Assembly (NCBI RefSeq): GCF_014651515.1
Contig: NZ_BMXA01000002.1
Span: forward strand, 124,001-188,000
DNA length: 64,000 bases
Direction of reading: 5' to 3'
Source of the DNA: Arenicella chitinivorans
Lineage (GTDB): Bacteria > Pseudomonadota > Gammaproteobacteria > Arenicellales > Arenicellaceae
Part shown: one piece after another, positions 53,836 through 63,666 of the stretch
How the letters are laid out: the number at the start of each line of letters is the position of its first letter
Numbering within the stretch: the first letter of the stretch is position 1
Program-made: the position numbers and the translations under genes
Notes under the pieces: generated by a model
Told to the model about the DNA's origin: nothing
The model's input: the letters and a program-made list of their open reading frames with translations, nothing else
The model's database searches: none

Positions 53836-55281
53836 TTAGAGCAACAGTAGGGTTGCTAAACCCAAAACAGAGAAATAGCCGACTACATCGGTGACCGTGG
53901 TGAGGGCAACACCACCAGCCAGTGCCGGATCAATATTCATTTTTTCCAAAAAAATGGGGATACAGACACCTGCGATTGCACCCATGAACAGGTTGGCGAC
54001 CATGGCGGCTGCGATCACCAGCCCTAAATGCACATCCTGGTACCACAGTGCCGCGATCAACGCGATCACTACTGCCCAGATGATGCCATTCAGAATGCCA
54101 ACTAAGGCCTCTTTTTTCAACACGTTGAACACATTGCCCCTTGAGATGGTACCAAGGCTCATGCCTCGGATCACGACAGTTAATGTCTGCGTCCCAGCGT
54201 TGCCACCCATGCTAGCCACGATCGGCATGAGCACCGCCAACGCGACCAACTTTTGGATTGAACCTTCAAATTGCCCAATCACCCATGAGCCAAGCAGAGC
54301 CGTTACCAAATTCACTGCCAGCCAGATGGTTCGACTGCGTGAGGTGCGAGCGACGGGTGCGAAGATATCTTCTTCTTCACGCAGACCCGCGGCGGCCATA
54401 ATGTCATGTTCTGCCTGGTCACGGATCACATCCACCACGTCGTCGATGGTGATGCGTCCCAACAGGCGGCCAACATCGTCGACTACCGGCGCTGAGACTA
54501 GGTTATAGTCGGCAAAGGCTTTGGCAACATCCAGTTCGCTATCCAAACACTGAAAACTGACCGGTGATTCGACCGCATACTTGATTGCCTGATCACCACC
54601 TGGCGCCGTAAGCAGGATGTTGACTGGAAGGATGCCCGTGAGACGTTTATTGCGGTCCACCAGAAAGATTGAATCGGTATTGTCAGGTAGCGATGTTTTT
54701 AAGCGGAGGTAGTGCAGCACCACATCCAGCGAAACATTATCGCGTACCGAAATGGCATCGAAGTTCATTAAGCCACCGGCACTGTCTTCTGGATAAGACA
54801 GTACCTCGCCTAGGTTGTTTCGGGTTTCAACATCTACCGCGAATAAAACATCCGCAAGCAAGGCCTCTGGCATGTCGGGGATTAGGTCTGCAATATCATC
54901 AATATCCAGAACCTTGATGGCGTCAATCAACTCGCCTTTATCTAATTCATGCGCTAGATTTTTGAAAACTCCTTCGCTAAGCTCAGCTAACACCTCACCT
55001 TTGATATCCTCTGGAATGTGTGTCCAGGCCTGTGGTCGTTTTAGCGGCGTTAAGCGTTCGAGCGCATCCGCAATGTCGGCCGGATGCGCATCGGCAAACA
55101 AGGCTACAATTGCCGTCACGTTATCGGCGGCTAATAGTTCGTCAACATTGCTGATAGGGGGATTAGGTGATTGCACGCTTGATTTTACCGCTGACACAGG
55201 GGCGGCGATGTTTCTCCATGGATTGGGAATACCTGCATTATACCGAGGTGTGTGTGCCCGCGCATTACACTTCGAAAACAC
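53836..55281 (-). CDS. mgtE: Magnesium transporter MgtE
   Basis: A 481-residue Mg2+ channel. N-terminal helical domain (ADNVTAIVALFADAHPADIADAL), two CBS domains (SFQCLDSELDVAKAFADYNLVSAPVVDDVG), and five transmembrane helices with PIVASMGGNAGTQTL. The distant GTG start (55281) may not be right; in-frame GTG codons occur later. Last gene of the rpoN/PTS unit and 24 bases after ptsI. Confidence 0.92.
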   Translation of the reverse strand: MFSKCNARAHTPRYNAGIPNPWRNIAAPVSAVKSSVQSPNPPISNVDELLAADNVTAIVALFADAHPADIADALERLTPLKRPQAWTHIPEDIKGEVLAELSEGVFKNLAHELDKGELIDAIKVLDIDDIADLIPDMPEALLADVLFAVDVETRNNLGEVLSYPEDSAGGLMNFDAISVRDNVSLDVVLHYLRLKTSLPDNTDSIFLVDRNKRLTGILPVNILLTAPGGDQAIKYAVESPVSFQCLDSELDVAKAFADYNLVSAPVVDDVGRLLGRITIDDVVDVIRDQAEHDIMAAAGLREEEDIFAPVARTSRSRTIWLAVNLVTALLGSWVIGQFEGSIQKLVALAVLMPIVASMGGNAGTQTLTVVIRGMSLGTISRGNVFNVLKKEALVGILNGIIWAVVIALIAALWYQDVHLGLVIAAAMVANLFMGAIAGVCIPIFLEKMNIDPALAGGVALTTVTDVVGYFSVLGLATLLLL

Positions 55282-55305
55282 CGAGACCGGTGTTAGTCAG
55301 GGCGT

Positions 55306-57039
55306 CTATAGCGTATTGAGCTTACTCAGGTAATCGCGTGCTTCGATGGTGCTGTCAGCATTAATGACTTTGCCAACTAGGTACCTTAATTTGGTGGTGT
55401 CCACCGACATGATCTGTTGTTTCACGTTGAGTAGATACGTGGCGTCCATACTGAATCGGCGCAGCCCAAGTCCGAGAAGCAAACGTGTATACCGGTCATT
55501 ACCGGCCATTTCGCCGCACAGAGACACCGGGATACCGGCTTTTTCACCGGCCCGGATAACCATTTTAATGAGTTGTAGGACTGCCGGGTGCGTAGGGTCG
55601 TAAAGATAATTAACCGCGTCATCCACGCGATCGATTGCCAGCGTATATTGAATCAGATCATTCGTGCCGATGGAAAGAAAATCCAGTTTCTGTGCGAATA
55701 CATCTGCCATAATCGCAGCCGCTGGTACTTCGATCATACCGCCGATCTTGATGCGACGATCAAAGGCGATCCCTTCAGCCTTAAGTTCAGCTTTGGTGTG
55801 CTTAATAATGGTCAGTACCTGATTGATTTCATCGACGTTGCTCACCATTGGGATCAGGATGGATATTTTCCCATAGGCCGACGCACGTAAAATGGCCCGC
55901 AATTGCGGTTTAAACAAATCAATGTGATTTAAGCACAGACGGATTGCGCGCAACCCCAACGGTGATTCGCTGGAACTCTTATTTGGGTAGCCGAAACCGA
56001 GCTGTTTATCCCCACCGACATCTAAGGTGCGAATAACAACGGGCCGCTCGACACGAGTGACAATTTTCTTGTAGTCGCGAAACTGTTCGTTTTCCGTTGG
56101 TGCGGTGTCACGATTCATAAACAGATATTCGGTGCGATACAAGCCAATGCCCTCGGCATTAACACGTTTAACCTCACGCAGCTCTTTGGCGGTTTCGATG
56201 TTTGCCATGAGATGCACCCGTTCATCGTCCAAGGTCTTAGTCCGGCGTCGGATAAGCGTGCTCAGTTGTTTTTCACGCTCTCGTAGACGGCGTGCTTTTC
56301 CGCGGTATTCTTTGAGTACCTGATCACTTGGGTTGATCAGCACAATACCGCGTAAACCATCCACGATCAAAAGATCATCTTCCAGAATGTATTTACTGCT
56401 GCCGTGCAGGCCGACGACTGCAGGTAACTTGAGGCTGCGAGCCACGATGGCCGTATGTGATATTTGACTACCAAGGTCGGTGACAAATGCGACGATCTTG
56501 CGGCCGCGCACAAACATGGTTTCTGCCGGCGTCAGGTCTTTGCCAACGATGATCTTGCCACTCAGATCTTCGGTATTAAATTCGTCTAGCGTATGCGACA
56601 CAATGCCCATTAAGTGGCGGAGTAGTCGGTCGGTGATGTGCTTTACGTCAACTTTCTTTTCGCGCAAATAGGTGTCTTCCATTTGCTCGAACACTTTAAT
56701 GAGATTATTGGACTGAGTTTGCAGTGCGTATTCCGCGTTCACTAACTCACTGCGCATGATCTGAATCGATTCGTTGATTAGCAGCGGGTCCCGTAGCATT
56801 AGCATGTGCGCATTGATAAATGCGGCGCTTTCTTTGGGGGCGCTGGTGTCGAGATTATTGAGCAGCGCTTGGTACTCCTGTTCTGCGTCCACCACAGCCT
56901 GCAGGAACCGTTCGACCTCAATCTCGACTTTGTCTGGTTTGATGCGCAGGAAGGGTGGCTCAATATCGGTCGACTTCAGCACATAGGCTTTGCCGATCGC
57001 GATACCGCGTCCAATGCCTGAGCCAATCAAACTGAGCAT
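55306..57039 (-). CDS. ptsI: Phosphoenolpyruvate-protein phosphotransferase (enzyme I)
   Basis: A 577-residue enzyme I without a GAF domain. Active His motif GSQISHTAIVARSLKLP, PEP-binding FLSIGTNDLIQY and SLCGEMAGNDRYTRLLLGLG are intact. Follows the HPr-like gene by three bases. It would phosphorylate HPr and thereby PtsN. Confidence 0.93.
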   Translation of the reverse strand: MLSLIGSGIGRGIAIGKAYVLKSTDIEPPFLRIKPDKVEIEVERFLQAVVDAEQEYQALLNNLDTSAPKESAAFINAHMLMLRDPLLINESIQIMRSELVNAEYALQTQSNNLIKVFEQMEDTYLREKKVDVKHITDRLLRHLMGIVSHTLDEFNTEDLSGKIIVGKDLTPAETMFVRGRKIVAFVTDLGSQISHTAIVARSLKLPAVVGLHGSSKYILEDDLLIVDGLRGIVLINPSDQVLKEYRGKARRLREREKQLSTLIRRRTKTLDDERVHLMANIETAKELREVKRVNAEGIGLYRTEYLFMNRDTAPTENEQFRDYKKIVTRVERPVVIRTLDVGGDKQLGFGYPNKSSSESPLGLRAIRLCLNHIDLFKPQLRAILRASAYGKISILIPMVSNVDEINQVLTIIKHTKAELKAEGIAFDRRIKIGGMIEVPAAAIMADVFAQKLDFLSIGTNDLIQYTLAIDRVDDAVNYLYDPTHPAVLQLIKMVIRAGEKAGIPVSLCGEMAGNDRYTRLLLGLGLRRFSMDATYLLNVKQQIMSVDTTKLRYLVGKVINADSTIEARDYLSKLNTL

Positions 57040-57042
57040 GGT

Positions 57043-57312
57043 TTATTCTTCCTCATCGAAATAGTTGTTGATTAATCCGGTCACCGCGTCCATCGCGGCC
57101 CGTTCATCATCGCCGTCGGTGCGGATGACAATCTGACTGCCTTGTGATGCTGCCAGCATCATAACGGCCATAATGCTCTTGGCGTCAGCGGTCTGGCCCG
57201 CAAACTGAATCTCTACGCGACTACCGAAGCGACTTGCTGTACTGACGAGTTTGGCGGCGGCACGTGCATGCAGGCCTAATTTATTTATGATTTCGATTGG
57301 TTGTTCAAGCAT
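57043..57312 (-). CDS. HPr-family phosphocarrier protein
   Basis: An 89-residue HPr/NPr with the phosphorylatable His in NKLGLHARAAAKLV (about residue 15) and the regulatory Ser region ADAKSIMAVMML. Overlaps the rapZ gene by eight bases. Serves as NPr for PtsN. Confidence 0.93.
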   Translation of the reverse strand: MLEQPIEIINKLGLHARAAAKLVSTASRFGSRVEIQFAGQTADAKSIMAVMMLAASQGSQIVIRTDGDDERAAMDAVTGLINNYFDEEE

Positions 57313-58183
57313 GTGTTGTATGTCGTAACTCCCGATGTCGTGCTAGGGTATGCAGGGTTTTGTTTTGTGAGAAGTGTTGCCAGAGTTGATTCACCAAATA
57401 CACCGATCGGTGCTGGCCGCCGGTGCAACCGATTCCGATGGTAATGTAGTTGCGATTATCGGCGATAAAATGTGGCAGCCAGTAGGCAACGAAATCTCTA
57501 ATCTGTTGCAGCATGGCGTGCGTTAGATCCTGTGCAGATAGGAAGTCTGCAACGGGTTGATCCAGTCCAGTCAGCGGTCGCAATTCGGGCTGCCAATGCG
57601 GGTTTGGTAAGCAACGCACGTCGAACATAAAATCAACATCGGTTGGGTTGCCGTACTTAAAACCAAACGATTCGAACAACAACGTAACAGCGCGTCCATC
57701 ATCTTGGACACTTTCATCACGAATAATGGTACGCAGCTCATGTGGAGTGGTGGTCGACGTATTAATACGACGGTCGGCGATGCTGTAAAGGTAATCCAGC
57801 AGCTCGCGTTCTTTATGAATGGCCTCGAGCAAGGAGGTGTTTTCATCTGATAACGGATGCTTGCGTCGTGTCTCGCTGTAGCGTTTTAACAGTGTGTTGT
57901 CGTCGGCATCGAGAAAGATAACCCGGGTCTCCACATGAAAAGACGCGAGCGTGTCGAAGCTGTTTTTCAGATCGCCGATAAAATCCTGGTTGCGTGAGTC
58001 AATGCTGACCGCGCAGTTATGATGGGTGGTGTTGTTTCCGAGTACGCGTGCTGCCATTTCTGGTACTAGCGACGCGGGTAAATTGTCAATGCAATAAAAG
58101 CCGAGATCTTCCAGCACTTGAAGTGCGATGGACTTTCCGGAACCGGATGTTCCGCTAATGATGAAGAATTTCGGGGCGCTCAT
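57305..58183 (-). CDS. rapZ: RNase adapter RapZ
   Basis: A 292-residue protein (ATG 58183) with Walker A ISGTSGSGKSIALQVLEDLG and the C-terminal signature GCTGGQHRSVYLV. In Enterobacteria it targets GlmZ to RNase E. The longer TTG frame overlaps ptsN and is unlikely. Confidence 0.94.
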   Translation of the reverse strand: MSAPKFFIISGTSGSGKSIALQVLEDLGFYCIDNLPASLVPEMAARVLGNNTTHHNCAVSIDSRNQDFIGDLKNSFDTLASFHVETRVIFLDADDNTLLKRYSETRRKHPLSDENTSLLEAIHKERELLDYLYSIADRRINTSTTTPHELRTIIRDESVQDDGRAVTLLFESFGFKYGNPTDVDFMFDVRCLPNPHWQPELRPLTGLDQPVADFLSAQDLTHAMLQQIRDFVAYWLPHFIADNRNYITIGIGCTGGQHRSVYLVNQLWQHFSQNKTLHTLARHRELRHTTHA

Positions 58184-58196
58184 CGATGTGTTGGTG

Positions 58197-58691
58197 TTAT
58201 GACCAGTCTCCAATCAGCTGAATTATATCCTGTGCCGACACGGCATCAGCAACGTCGGCTTTATGTTGATTGTCCGACATCATGCGTGCGATGTCCGCTA
58301 ACAAATTTAAGTGATCCTGTGTGGCCTCCGTGGGCACTAAGAGACCAAAGGCAACATTGACCGGTTCTCGATCCAAGCTGTCATAGTCCACTGCGCTTTT
58401 GAGGGTAATAATGGCGACGATGGCCTTGTTTGCCTGCGGACAACGCGAGTGCGGCAACGCGACTCCATTGCCGATACCGGTATTGCCGAGTTTTTCACGT
58501 TCCCAAAGCTGTAGGTAGATGTCTTTCTCTTTCGTGAGTTCCCCATCTTCCTCAAGGTCAACATCGCGATTTAACGGAATAGTCAATAGACGTGCCATTT
58601 CTTCAAGTAGCTTTTTTCGGCTGCCGATGTCGGCATGCACCACGATCAGTTCGGCGTCCAGGGTTTGAAACAGGAAATTGGATGTGGTCAT
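58197..58691 (-). CDS. ptsN: PTS IIA-Ntr protein
   Basis: A 164-residue EIIA-Ntr. Active His site GIGNGVALPHSRCPQANKA and FGLLVPTEATQDHLNLLADIA. Controls potassium transport and other systems in the nitrogen PTS. First of ptsN-rapZ-HPr-ptsI-mgtE after the terminator at 58.8 kb. Confidence 0.95.
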   Translation of the reverse strand: MTTSNFLFQTLDAELIVVHADIGSRKKLLEEMARLLTIPLNRDVDLEEDGELTKEKDIYLQLWEREKLGNTGIGNGVALPHSRCPQANKAIVAIITLKSAVDYDSLDREPVNVAFGLLVPTEATQDHLNLLADIARMMSDNQHKADVADAVSAQDIIQLIGDWS

Positions 58692-58804
58692 GATGAAAAA
58701 GCGTGTTGCGTGCAGTGGAATTGTGTTTGGAAATAGTGACGAAAACGCTGTTAGCGGCGAGCCAACAGTGTAAAAGGTTTTGGGGTAGGATGGAATGAAT
58801 ATAA

Positions 58805-58854
58805 AAAATCCACCTCAGCGACCGATCAACTCGCTCGCAATGTTGGTGGATTTT
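58805..58854 (-). terminator. Terminator after hpf
   Basis: AAAATCCACC (58854-58845 in minus orientation) and GGTGGATTTT (58814-58805) form a ten-pair stem, an inner AGCGA/TCGCT stem adds more, and TTTTTTA follows. It separates rpoN-hpf from ptsN. Confidence 0.8.
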
Positions 58855-58879
58855 AGTGATTGCCTGTTTTTAGCGCAAT

Positions 58880-59221
58880 CTATTCGAGACCGCCGGTATC
58901 AAAATCCTGATCCTTTAGCGCGCCGCCATTACGGTGATGATTGGTAATCTTTTCTTTGTGTTTTCGAACCTGTGAATCCAGTTTATCTGTCAGATCGTCG
59001 ATGGTCGCGTACATATTATCGGAGTCCGCGTGCGCATGAAGGGTCACTCCTTTGGCGTTCACCGTAGCCTCGGCTTTGTGGTGAATCTTTTCGACGTGAA
59101 GCACCACATCAATACTGTTGAGATGATCGAAGTGCCGTTCAATGCGTTCCATCTTTTCGCCGATGTAATGCTTCATTGAGTCGGTTAAATCAATTTGGTG
59201 CCCTGAGATAGTTAACTGCAT
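58880..59221 (-). CDS. hpf: Ribosome hibernation promoting factor
   Basis: A 113-residue YhbH-type HPF from ATG 59221 (AGGAGAATCAT before it). MQLTISGHQIDLTDSMKHYI, then IDVVLHVEKIHHKAEATVNAKG. Dimerises ribosomes in stationary phase. The upstream 44-codon extension is noncoding. Confidence 0.93.
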   Translation of the reverse strand: MQLTISGHQIDLTDSMKHYIGEKMERIERHFDHLNSIDVVLHVEKIHHKAEATVNAKGVTLHAHADSDNMYATIDDLTDKLDSQVRKHKEKITNHHRNGGALKDQDFDTGGLE

Positions 59222-59377
59222 ATGATTCTCCTGTTCTATTGACGAGATTTTTTCGCATTCCCGTCGTTCTTGTGATGCACATTGCTGAACGTACTGTCCT
59301 TCGGACTTTGAACGCTCTACTACTGCTATTGCGCCCAATTCTCTTGGTTTCAAGACGATAATTATTACAGCATCGTA

Positions 59378-60832
59378 TTAGACCAATGATTTACGTTGAC
59401 TTGATGGTGCGATTTGCATGCTTTCGCGATACTTTGCGACGGTGCGCCTCGCAACAATGTGCCCCTGTTGCTCCAGTTCTTTGGCAATTTTGCTGTCGCT
59501 TAACGGCTTTGCTTTGGATTCAGCATCAACCATCTTACGAATCAATGAGCGAATAGCAGTAGAACTGGATGCAGTGCCATCAGTCGAGTTGAGTGCACTG
59601 GAAAAAAAGTACTTCAATTCAAATACGCCCCTCGGTGACAGCAGGTACTTACCTGCCGTGGCGCGAGAGATCGTGGATTCGTGCATTTCGAGCTGTTCGG
59701 CGATGTCTTGCAACACCATGGGTTGCATGGCTTGATCACCCTGTTCAAAGAAGGCTTGTTGACGTTCAATAATTGCTTCCGCCACCAGGAGTAAGGTGTC
59801 ATACCGGCTCATTAGCCCTTTAATGAACATCTTGGCTTCTAACAGGTTTTGCTGAATAAACTCGCTGCCTTCTTTATCGATATCCCGCTTCAGCATATCG
59901 GAATAGGTTTGGTTCAGGCGTAACTTAACCTGGTTGTCAGGATTTAGATGGGCCCGCCAAACACCGTTGACTTTCTTGATGTGAACGTCCGGAATGATGT
60001 AATTCTGATTGTCGCTTTTGAATTCGCCACCAATGCGGGGATTTAAGTGCGTGATTAGGTTCAGGCTTTCGGATAGCGCGCGCTCTGACACGTTAAGTGA
60101 CTTCTTTAATTTCGCCAGATTGCGCGTGCCTACCAGATCAAGGTGTTCCGACACGATCTGCTTAGCCAGCTCAAGGCCTCCCGTGTCTGGCGGTAACTGG
60201 TCGAGCAAAATGTTTAATCGTTCGTTCAGATTGCGCGCGCCAACACCGATTGGCTCAAGTGTTTTGATTAAACTCAATACTGCGTGCACCTCATCTTCGT
60301 CGACATCGGCATCGATCATTGTGGTGACCTCAGCCAGCTCGGCATTCAGGTAACCTTCATCGTCTAAACAACGCAGTAGGGCATTCGCAATTTGCTTGTC
60401 CTTGGCGCTCAAGGTGGTCATTTGAATTTGCCAGTCCAAGTGCTCGAACAGCGATTCCTGCTTGGACACAAACTGCGTGAACTCTGTGTCCGTTCCACCG
60501 CTACCAGTGCTAACATTACTGACACGATGCGACTCAAATGTCTCCTGCCAGTTGCCGTTATCGTCAGCCAGCTCTGAGGTGGCGTCCGTTGTTCCTGTGT
60601 CAGTCGCCCGCGACTCCGTGTCGGCATTTGGTTGGTTTATAAGGGTCTCATCGCCGCCATTCAGGTCGGTTTGTTCAGACTCGACGCGCTCCAGCAACGG
60701 GTTCGAATCCAAGGCTTGCTGGACTTCTTGCTCAAGTTCTAAAGCGGGGAGTTGCAATAACTTCAGGCTTTGTTTCAGCTGTGGCGTTAGAGTTAATTGC
60801 TGAGAGAGCTTGAGATTAAGGGATTGTTTCAT
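59378..60832 (-). CDS. rpoN: RNA polymerase sigma-54 factor
   Basis: A 484-residue sigma-54: N-terminal activator region (LSQQLTLTPQLKQSLKLLQLP), acidic middle, core-binding domain and the RpoN box ARRTVAKYRE near the C-terminus. Located between lptB and hpf as usual. Confidence 0.96.
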   Translation of the reverse strand: MKQSLNLKLSQQLTLTPQLKQSLKLLQLPALELEQEVQQALDSNPLLERVESEQTDLNGGDETLINQPNADTESRATDTGTTDATSELADDNGNWQETFESHRVSNVSTGSGGTDTEFTQFVSKQESLFEHLDWQIQMTTLSAKDKQIANALLRCLDDEGYLNAELAEVTTMIDADVDEDEVHAVLSLIKTLEPIGVGARNLNERLNILLDQLPPDTGGLELAKQIVSEHLDLVGTRNLAKLKKSLNVSERALSESLNLITHLNPRIGGEFKSDNQNYIIPDVHIKKVNGVWRAHLNPDNQVKLRLNQTYSDMLKRDIDKEGSEFIQQNLLEAKMFIKGLMSRYDTLLLVAEAIIERQQAFFEQGDQAMQPMVLQDIAEQLEMHESTISRATAGKYLLSPRGVFELKYFFSSALNSTDGTASSSTAIRSLIRKMVDAESKAKPLSDSKIAKELEQQGHIVARRTVAKYRESMQIAPSSQRKSLV

Positions 60833-61015
60833 CTACAACCAAATTTCACTATGCGAATGGTGCGTGAATCCGGCCCGAGGGCCTATCGGATTCGGATACC
60901 GAGACAATCAATTCTAGACTCATCAAAGTGACTATGCCATCAAATTTTGGAAATTCCGCGGCGCACTAAATGAGATGGATTGTTTGTTAGTCGTTTATAG
61001 ATCGTGGATGCGCCG

Positions 61016-61741
61016 TTAGATTTTGAATTTTGAGCCGAGGTACACATCGCGGACCCCTTGGTGACTGAGGATCTGCTTAGCGGTGCCTTCGGTTAACACG
61101 CGTCCCTCAGTGAGTATGTAGGAGTGGTCACATATATCCAATGTCTCGCGGACATTGTGATCAGTGATGATGATACCGATACCGGTATTTCGTAGATAAT
61201 CGATGATTTGTTGAATGTCGCCAACAGAGATTGGGTCAATGCCGGCAAACGGTTCGTCCAGCAAAATAAAGTAAGGCTTGAGCGCGATCGCGCGGGCAAT
61301 CTCCGCGCGTCGTCGTTCGCCACCGGACAGAGAGATGCCCAATGTGTGGCGTTTGTGACCGATATTGAATTCTTCCAGCAGCTGCTCGACTCGGCGACTG
61401 CGCTGTTGAGGCGAGAGACTTTTGTCTGTTTCAAGTACTGCTAAAATATTTTCTTCTACCGTCAATTTACGAAAGATGGATGGCTCTTGCGGAAGGTAGC
61501 CAATCCCCAGGCGTGCGCGCGAGTGCATCGGTAGGTGGCTGATGTCCTGGCCATTCAATAGGATTTTACCGCTGTTGCTGCGGACTAGGCCAACCACCAT
61601 GTAAAAGCTCGTAGTTTTGCCAGCCCCGTTTGGTCCCAATAAGCCAACAACCTGACCGCTTTCGACCGAGATGTTAATTTTTTTAACAACCTGCAGGCCT
61701 TTGTAGCTCTTACAAAGGTCTTTGGTTTCCAGAATACTCAT
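61016..61741 (-). CDS. lptB: LPS export ABC ATPase LptB
   Basis: A 241-residue ABC ATPase powering LPS extraction. Walker [16 protein letters not shown], signature [17 protein letters not shown], Walker [13 protein letters not shown] and the switch His in ITDHNVRE. Three bases after lptA. Confidence 0.96.
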   Translation of the reverse strand: MSILETKDLCKSYKGLQVVKKINISVESGQVVGLLGPNGAGKTTSFYMVVGLVRSNSGKILLNGQDISHLPMHSRARLGIGYLPQEPSIFRKLTVEENILAVLETDKSLSPQQRSRRVEQLLEEFNIGHKRHTLGISLSGGERRRAEIARAIALKPYFILLDEPFAGIDPISVGDIQQIIDYLRNTGIGIIITDHNVRETLDICDHSYILTEGRVLTEGTAKQILSHQGVRDVYLGSKFKI

Positions 61742-61744
61742 GGG

Positions 61745-62467
61745 CTATTTCGGGTTGATAATCAGTCGCGAGCGGCCGGAACGTGTTGGTTCTTCCACTT
61801 CATCTTGTTGCGCGTCTTCGACATCCGCATTCTGGTCGACTTCATCCGTGGTTTCGTCAGCGTTTTCGGAATCGGTTGCGCTTGTCTTTGCGGTTTCGGC
61901 TTTCTTCTTGGTTACCTTGCGCTGCTTCGGTGGCGCCGGCCCGTCTGGGTTGGTGGCAAAAGGATCTTTAATGCTGCGTTTACCGTCTTGCCCTTCGGCG
62001 CCAGTGGATTTGAGTCGAGCGCCACCTTGCACCTTTAAGGTGTCGTTAGCCATGTTGTACACGATTGTTTCGCCACGAGCAGTCTGAGGACCTTGTTTTA
62101 ATGCGGCTTTGCCGATCAGAGTCAGGGTATTCGCTCGCTGATCCACAACAATTTTCTTGGCCCAGCCTTCGACATCATGTTGTTTGCCGTCAGGTCGCTG
62201 TTTGAAGCGCGCCAACGAGCCCCACATGGTCGCGGATTTCAGTTCGCTACCATCGTACTCAGCGATCAGCTTGTCAGCTTTGAGGCGCAGAGTGCCTTGG
62301 ATAGCGAGTACATTGTTGATGTATGTGCGAGTGCCTTTTTTGAAGTCAAACTCAATATCGTCGGCCTCAATATCAGCAGGTTGGTCTCGGTCTGATTTCA
62401 AGGCCATAGCCTGACCAGATAGGGTCAGTATGGTAAGGGCCAACAGCAGTTTGGTGGTGAATTTCAT
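61745..62467 (-). CDS. lptA: LPS transport periplasmic protein LptA
   Basis: A 240-residue OstA-type protein: signal peptide (about 1-22), beta-jellyroll with DIEADDIEFDFKKGTRTYINNVLAIQGTL and DGKQHDVEGWAKKIVVDQRANTLTL, then a roughly 95-residue charged Lys/Glu/Asp-rich C-terminal extension not found in E. coli LptA. Bridges inner to outer membrane. Confidence 0.92.
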   Translation of the reverse strand: MKFTTKLLLALTILTLSGQAMALKSDRDQPADIEADDIEFDFKKGTRTYINNVLAIQGTLRLKADKLIAEYDGSELKSATMWGSLARFKQRPDGKQHDVEGWAKKIVVDQRANTLTLIGKAALKQGPQTARGETIVYNMANDTLKVQGGARLKSTGAEGQDGKRSIKDPFATNPDGPAPPKQRKVTKKKAETAKTSATDSENADETTDEVDQNADVEDAQQDEVEEPTRSGRSRLIINPK

Positions 62468-62630
62468 CGATCGTGGTTTTGTTGTGTCTCAGTTGGGTGC
62501 TTGTGCCGTGCTCTCAATCTGTCTAAAGCGGACTGTATGGGCTGCAAAATATAGCATACAAGCTGACTGGTGGCTGAACGTGTATCGCGCACAGCCATTT
62601 TGGCGTCTTCTAGATGCGGCCAGAGTAGAG

Positions 62631-63083
62631 TTAATAATAACCTTCCTTAGTTTTATCCAAAATAATTCGCATGCGTTTGGCCTTCATAGTGCCGCCGGGT
62701 CCACGCGAATCTGCCTCGACCACCACACGCACATTACCGGTCATTAAGATTTCATCGCCCGTGGAATTCATCCAGCCGGAGTCAGCGTAGGTATGCCGTG
62801 GTGCAAAGCCTACTTCGTATTCAACCACATGCGGGTTATCCAGCAGGGCGGTGTCGTCGTCTGGAAAATGCGCCATCCGGTCCGCTTTGAGCTGGAACCG
62901 TCGCTGGCCATTCTTGTCTAGGCCAGTCGCAATAAAATTCTCGATGTAATAATCAGGGTCATGCCGGTCTTTGTAATTTCGCAGCTCTGGCTCGTCCTCC
63001 ATCATGGCGGTCTGCAAATAGATCCCAAATAGGCCAATGAGACCTAGGATTGCAATATAGAGCAGTGACTCAGCTTGTTTCAC
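62631..63083 (-). CDS. lptC: LPS export protein LptC
   Basis: A 150-residue bitopic membrane protein: a transmembrane helix (about 7-26) and a periplasmic jellyroll (ADRMAHFPDDDTALLDNPHVVEY, ILMTGNVRVVVEADSRGPGGTMKAKRMRIIL). Shorter than E. coli LptC (191). The 163-base gap to lptA holds no gene. Confidence 0.9.
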   Translation of the reverse strand: MKQAESLLYIAILGLIGLFGIYLQTAMMEDEPELRNYKDRHDPDYYIENFIATGLDKNGQRRFQLKADRMAHFPDDDTALLDNPHVVEYEVGFAPRHTYADSGWMNSTGDEILMTGNVRVVVEADSRGPGGTMKAKRMRIILDKTKEGYY

Positions 63084-63111
63084 GGTTCAAAATTTGTGTC
63101 TGGTTTGGGGT

Positions 63112-63666
63112 CTATTGCTGGGCCGTTTTGCCCAAAGGGTATGCGTTCTGGCTATAGAGTAATACATCACAGATGGCGCGCACAGCTCCCTGACCACCTG
63201 TTAATGGTGCAACCCAATCTGCGATTGCCAGGACGATGAAGTGGCCGTTCTGAACCGAAAATTTTAAACCACATTGCTGCATAACCGGCAGGTCGATCAC
63301 GTCATCACCTGTAAAAGCGCACTCGGCGTCATCGAATTTAAGGTCGCGTTTGAGCTGTTCAAACACGGCCAGTTTATCGTTAACGCCGAGGTGGCAATGA
63401 CGCACGCCAAGGTCTTGCATACGCTTGCGCAACGCTTGTGAATTGCGCGCCGAGATAACCCCAACTTCAATGCCTGCCAATTGCAGCATCTTCAGGCCGT
63501 GGCCGTCCAGTGCGTGAAATACTTTAACCTGTTCCCCGTCAGCGCTGTAGTGCAACTTGCCGTCGGTCAGCACGCCATCCACGTCGAACAGGGCTAACTT
63601 GATCAATTTAGCCTTCGCGGTCACGTCGGCCGGAACGTCGTAAGGGAGTTTAGGAAGTTGGTTCAT
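63112..63666 (-). CDS. kdsC: 3-deoxy-D-manno-octulosonate-8-phosphate phosphatase
   Basis: A 184-residue HAD phosphatase making Kdo. Motif I LALFDVDGVLTDGKL, motif II VGVISARNSQALRKRM and AFTGDDVIDLPVMQQCGL. Its ATG overlaps the kdsD stop (ATGA). Start of the LPS-related unit. Confidence 0.95.
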   Translation of the reverse strand: MNQLPKLPYDVPADVTAKAKLIKLALFDVDGVLTDGKLHYSADGEQVKVFHALDGHGLKMLQLAGIEVGVISARNSQALRKRMQDLGVRHCHLGVNDKLAVFEQLKRDLKFDDAECAFTGDDVIDLPVMQQCGLKFSVQNGHFIVLAIADWVAPLTGGQGAVRAICDVLLYSQNAYPLGKTAQQ

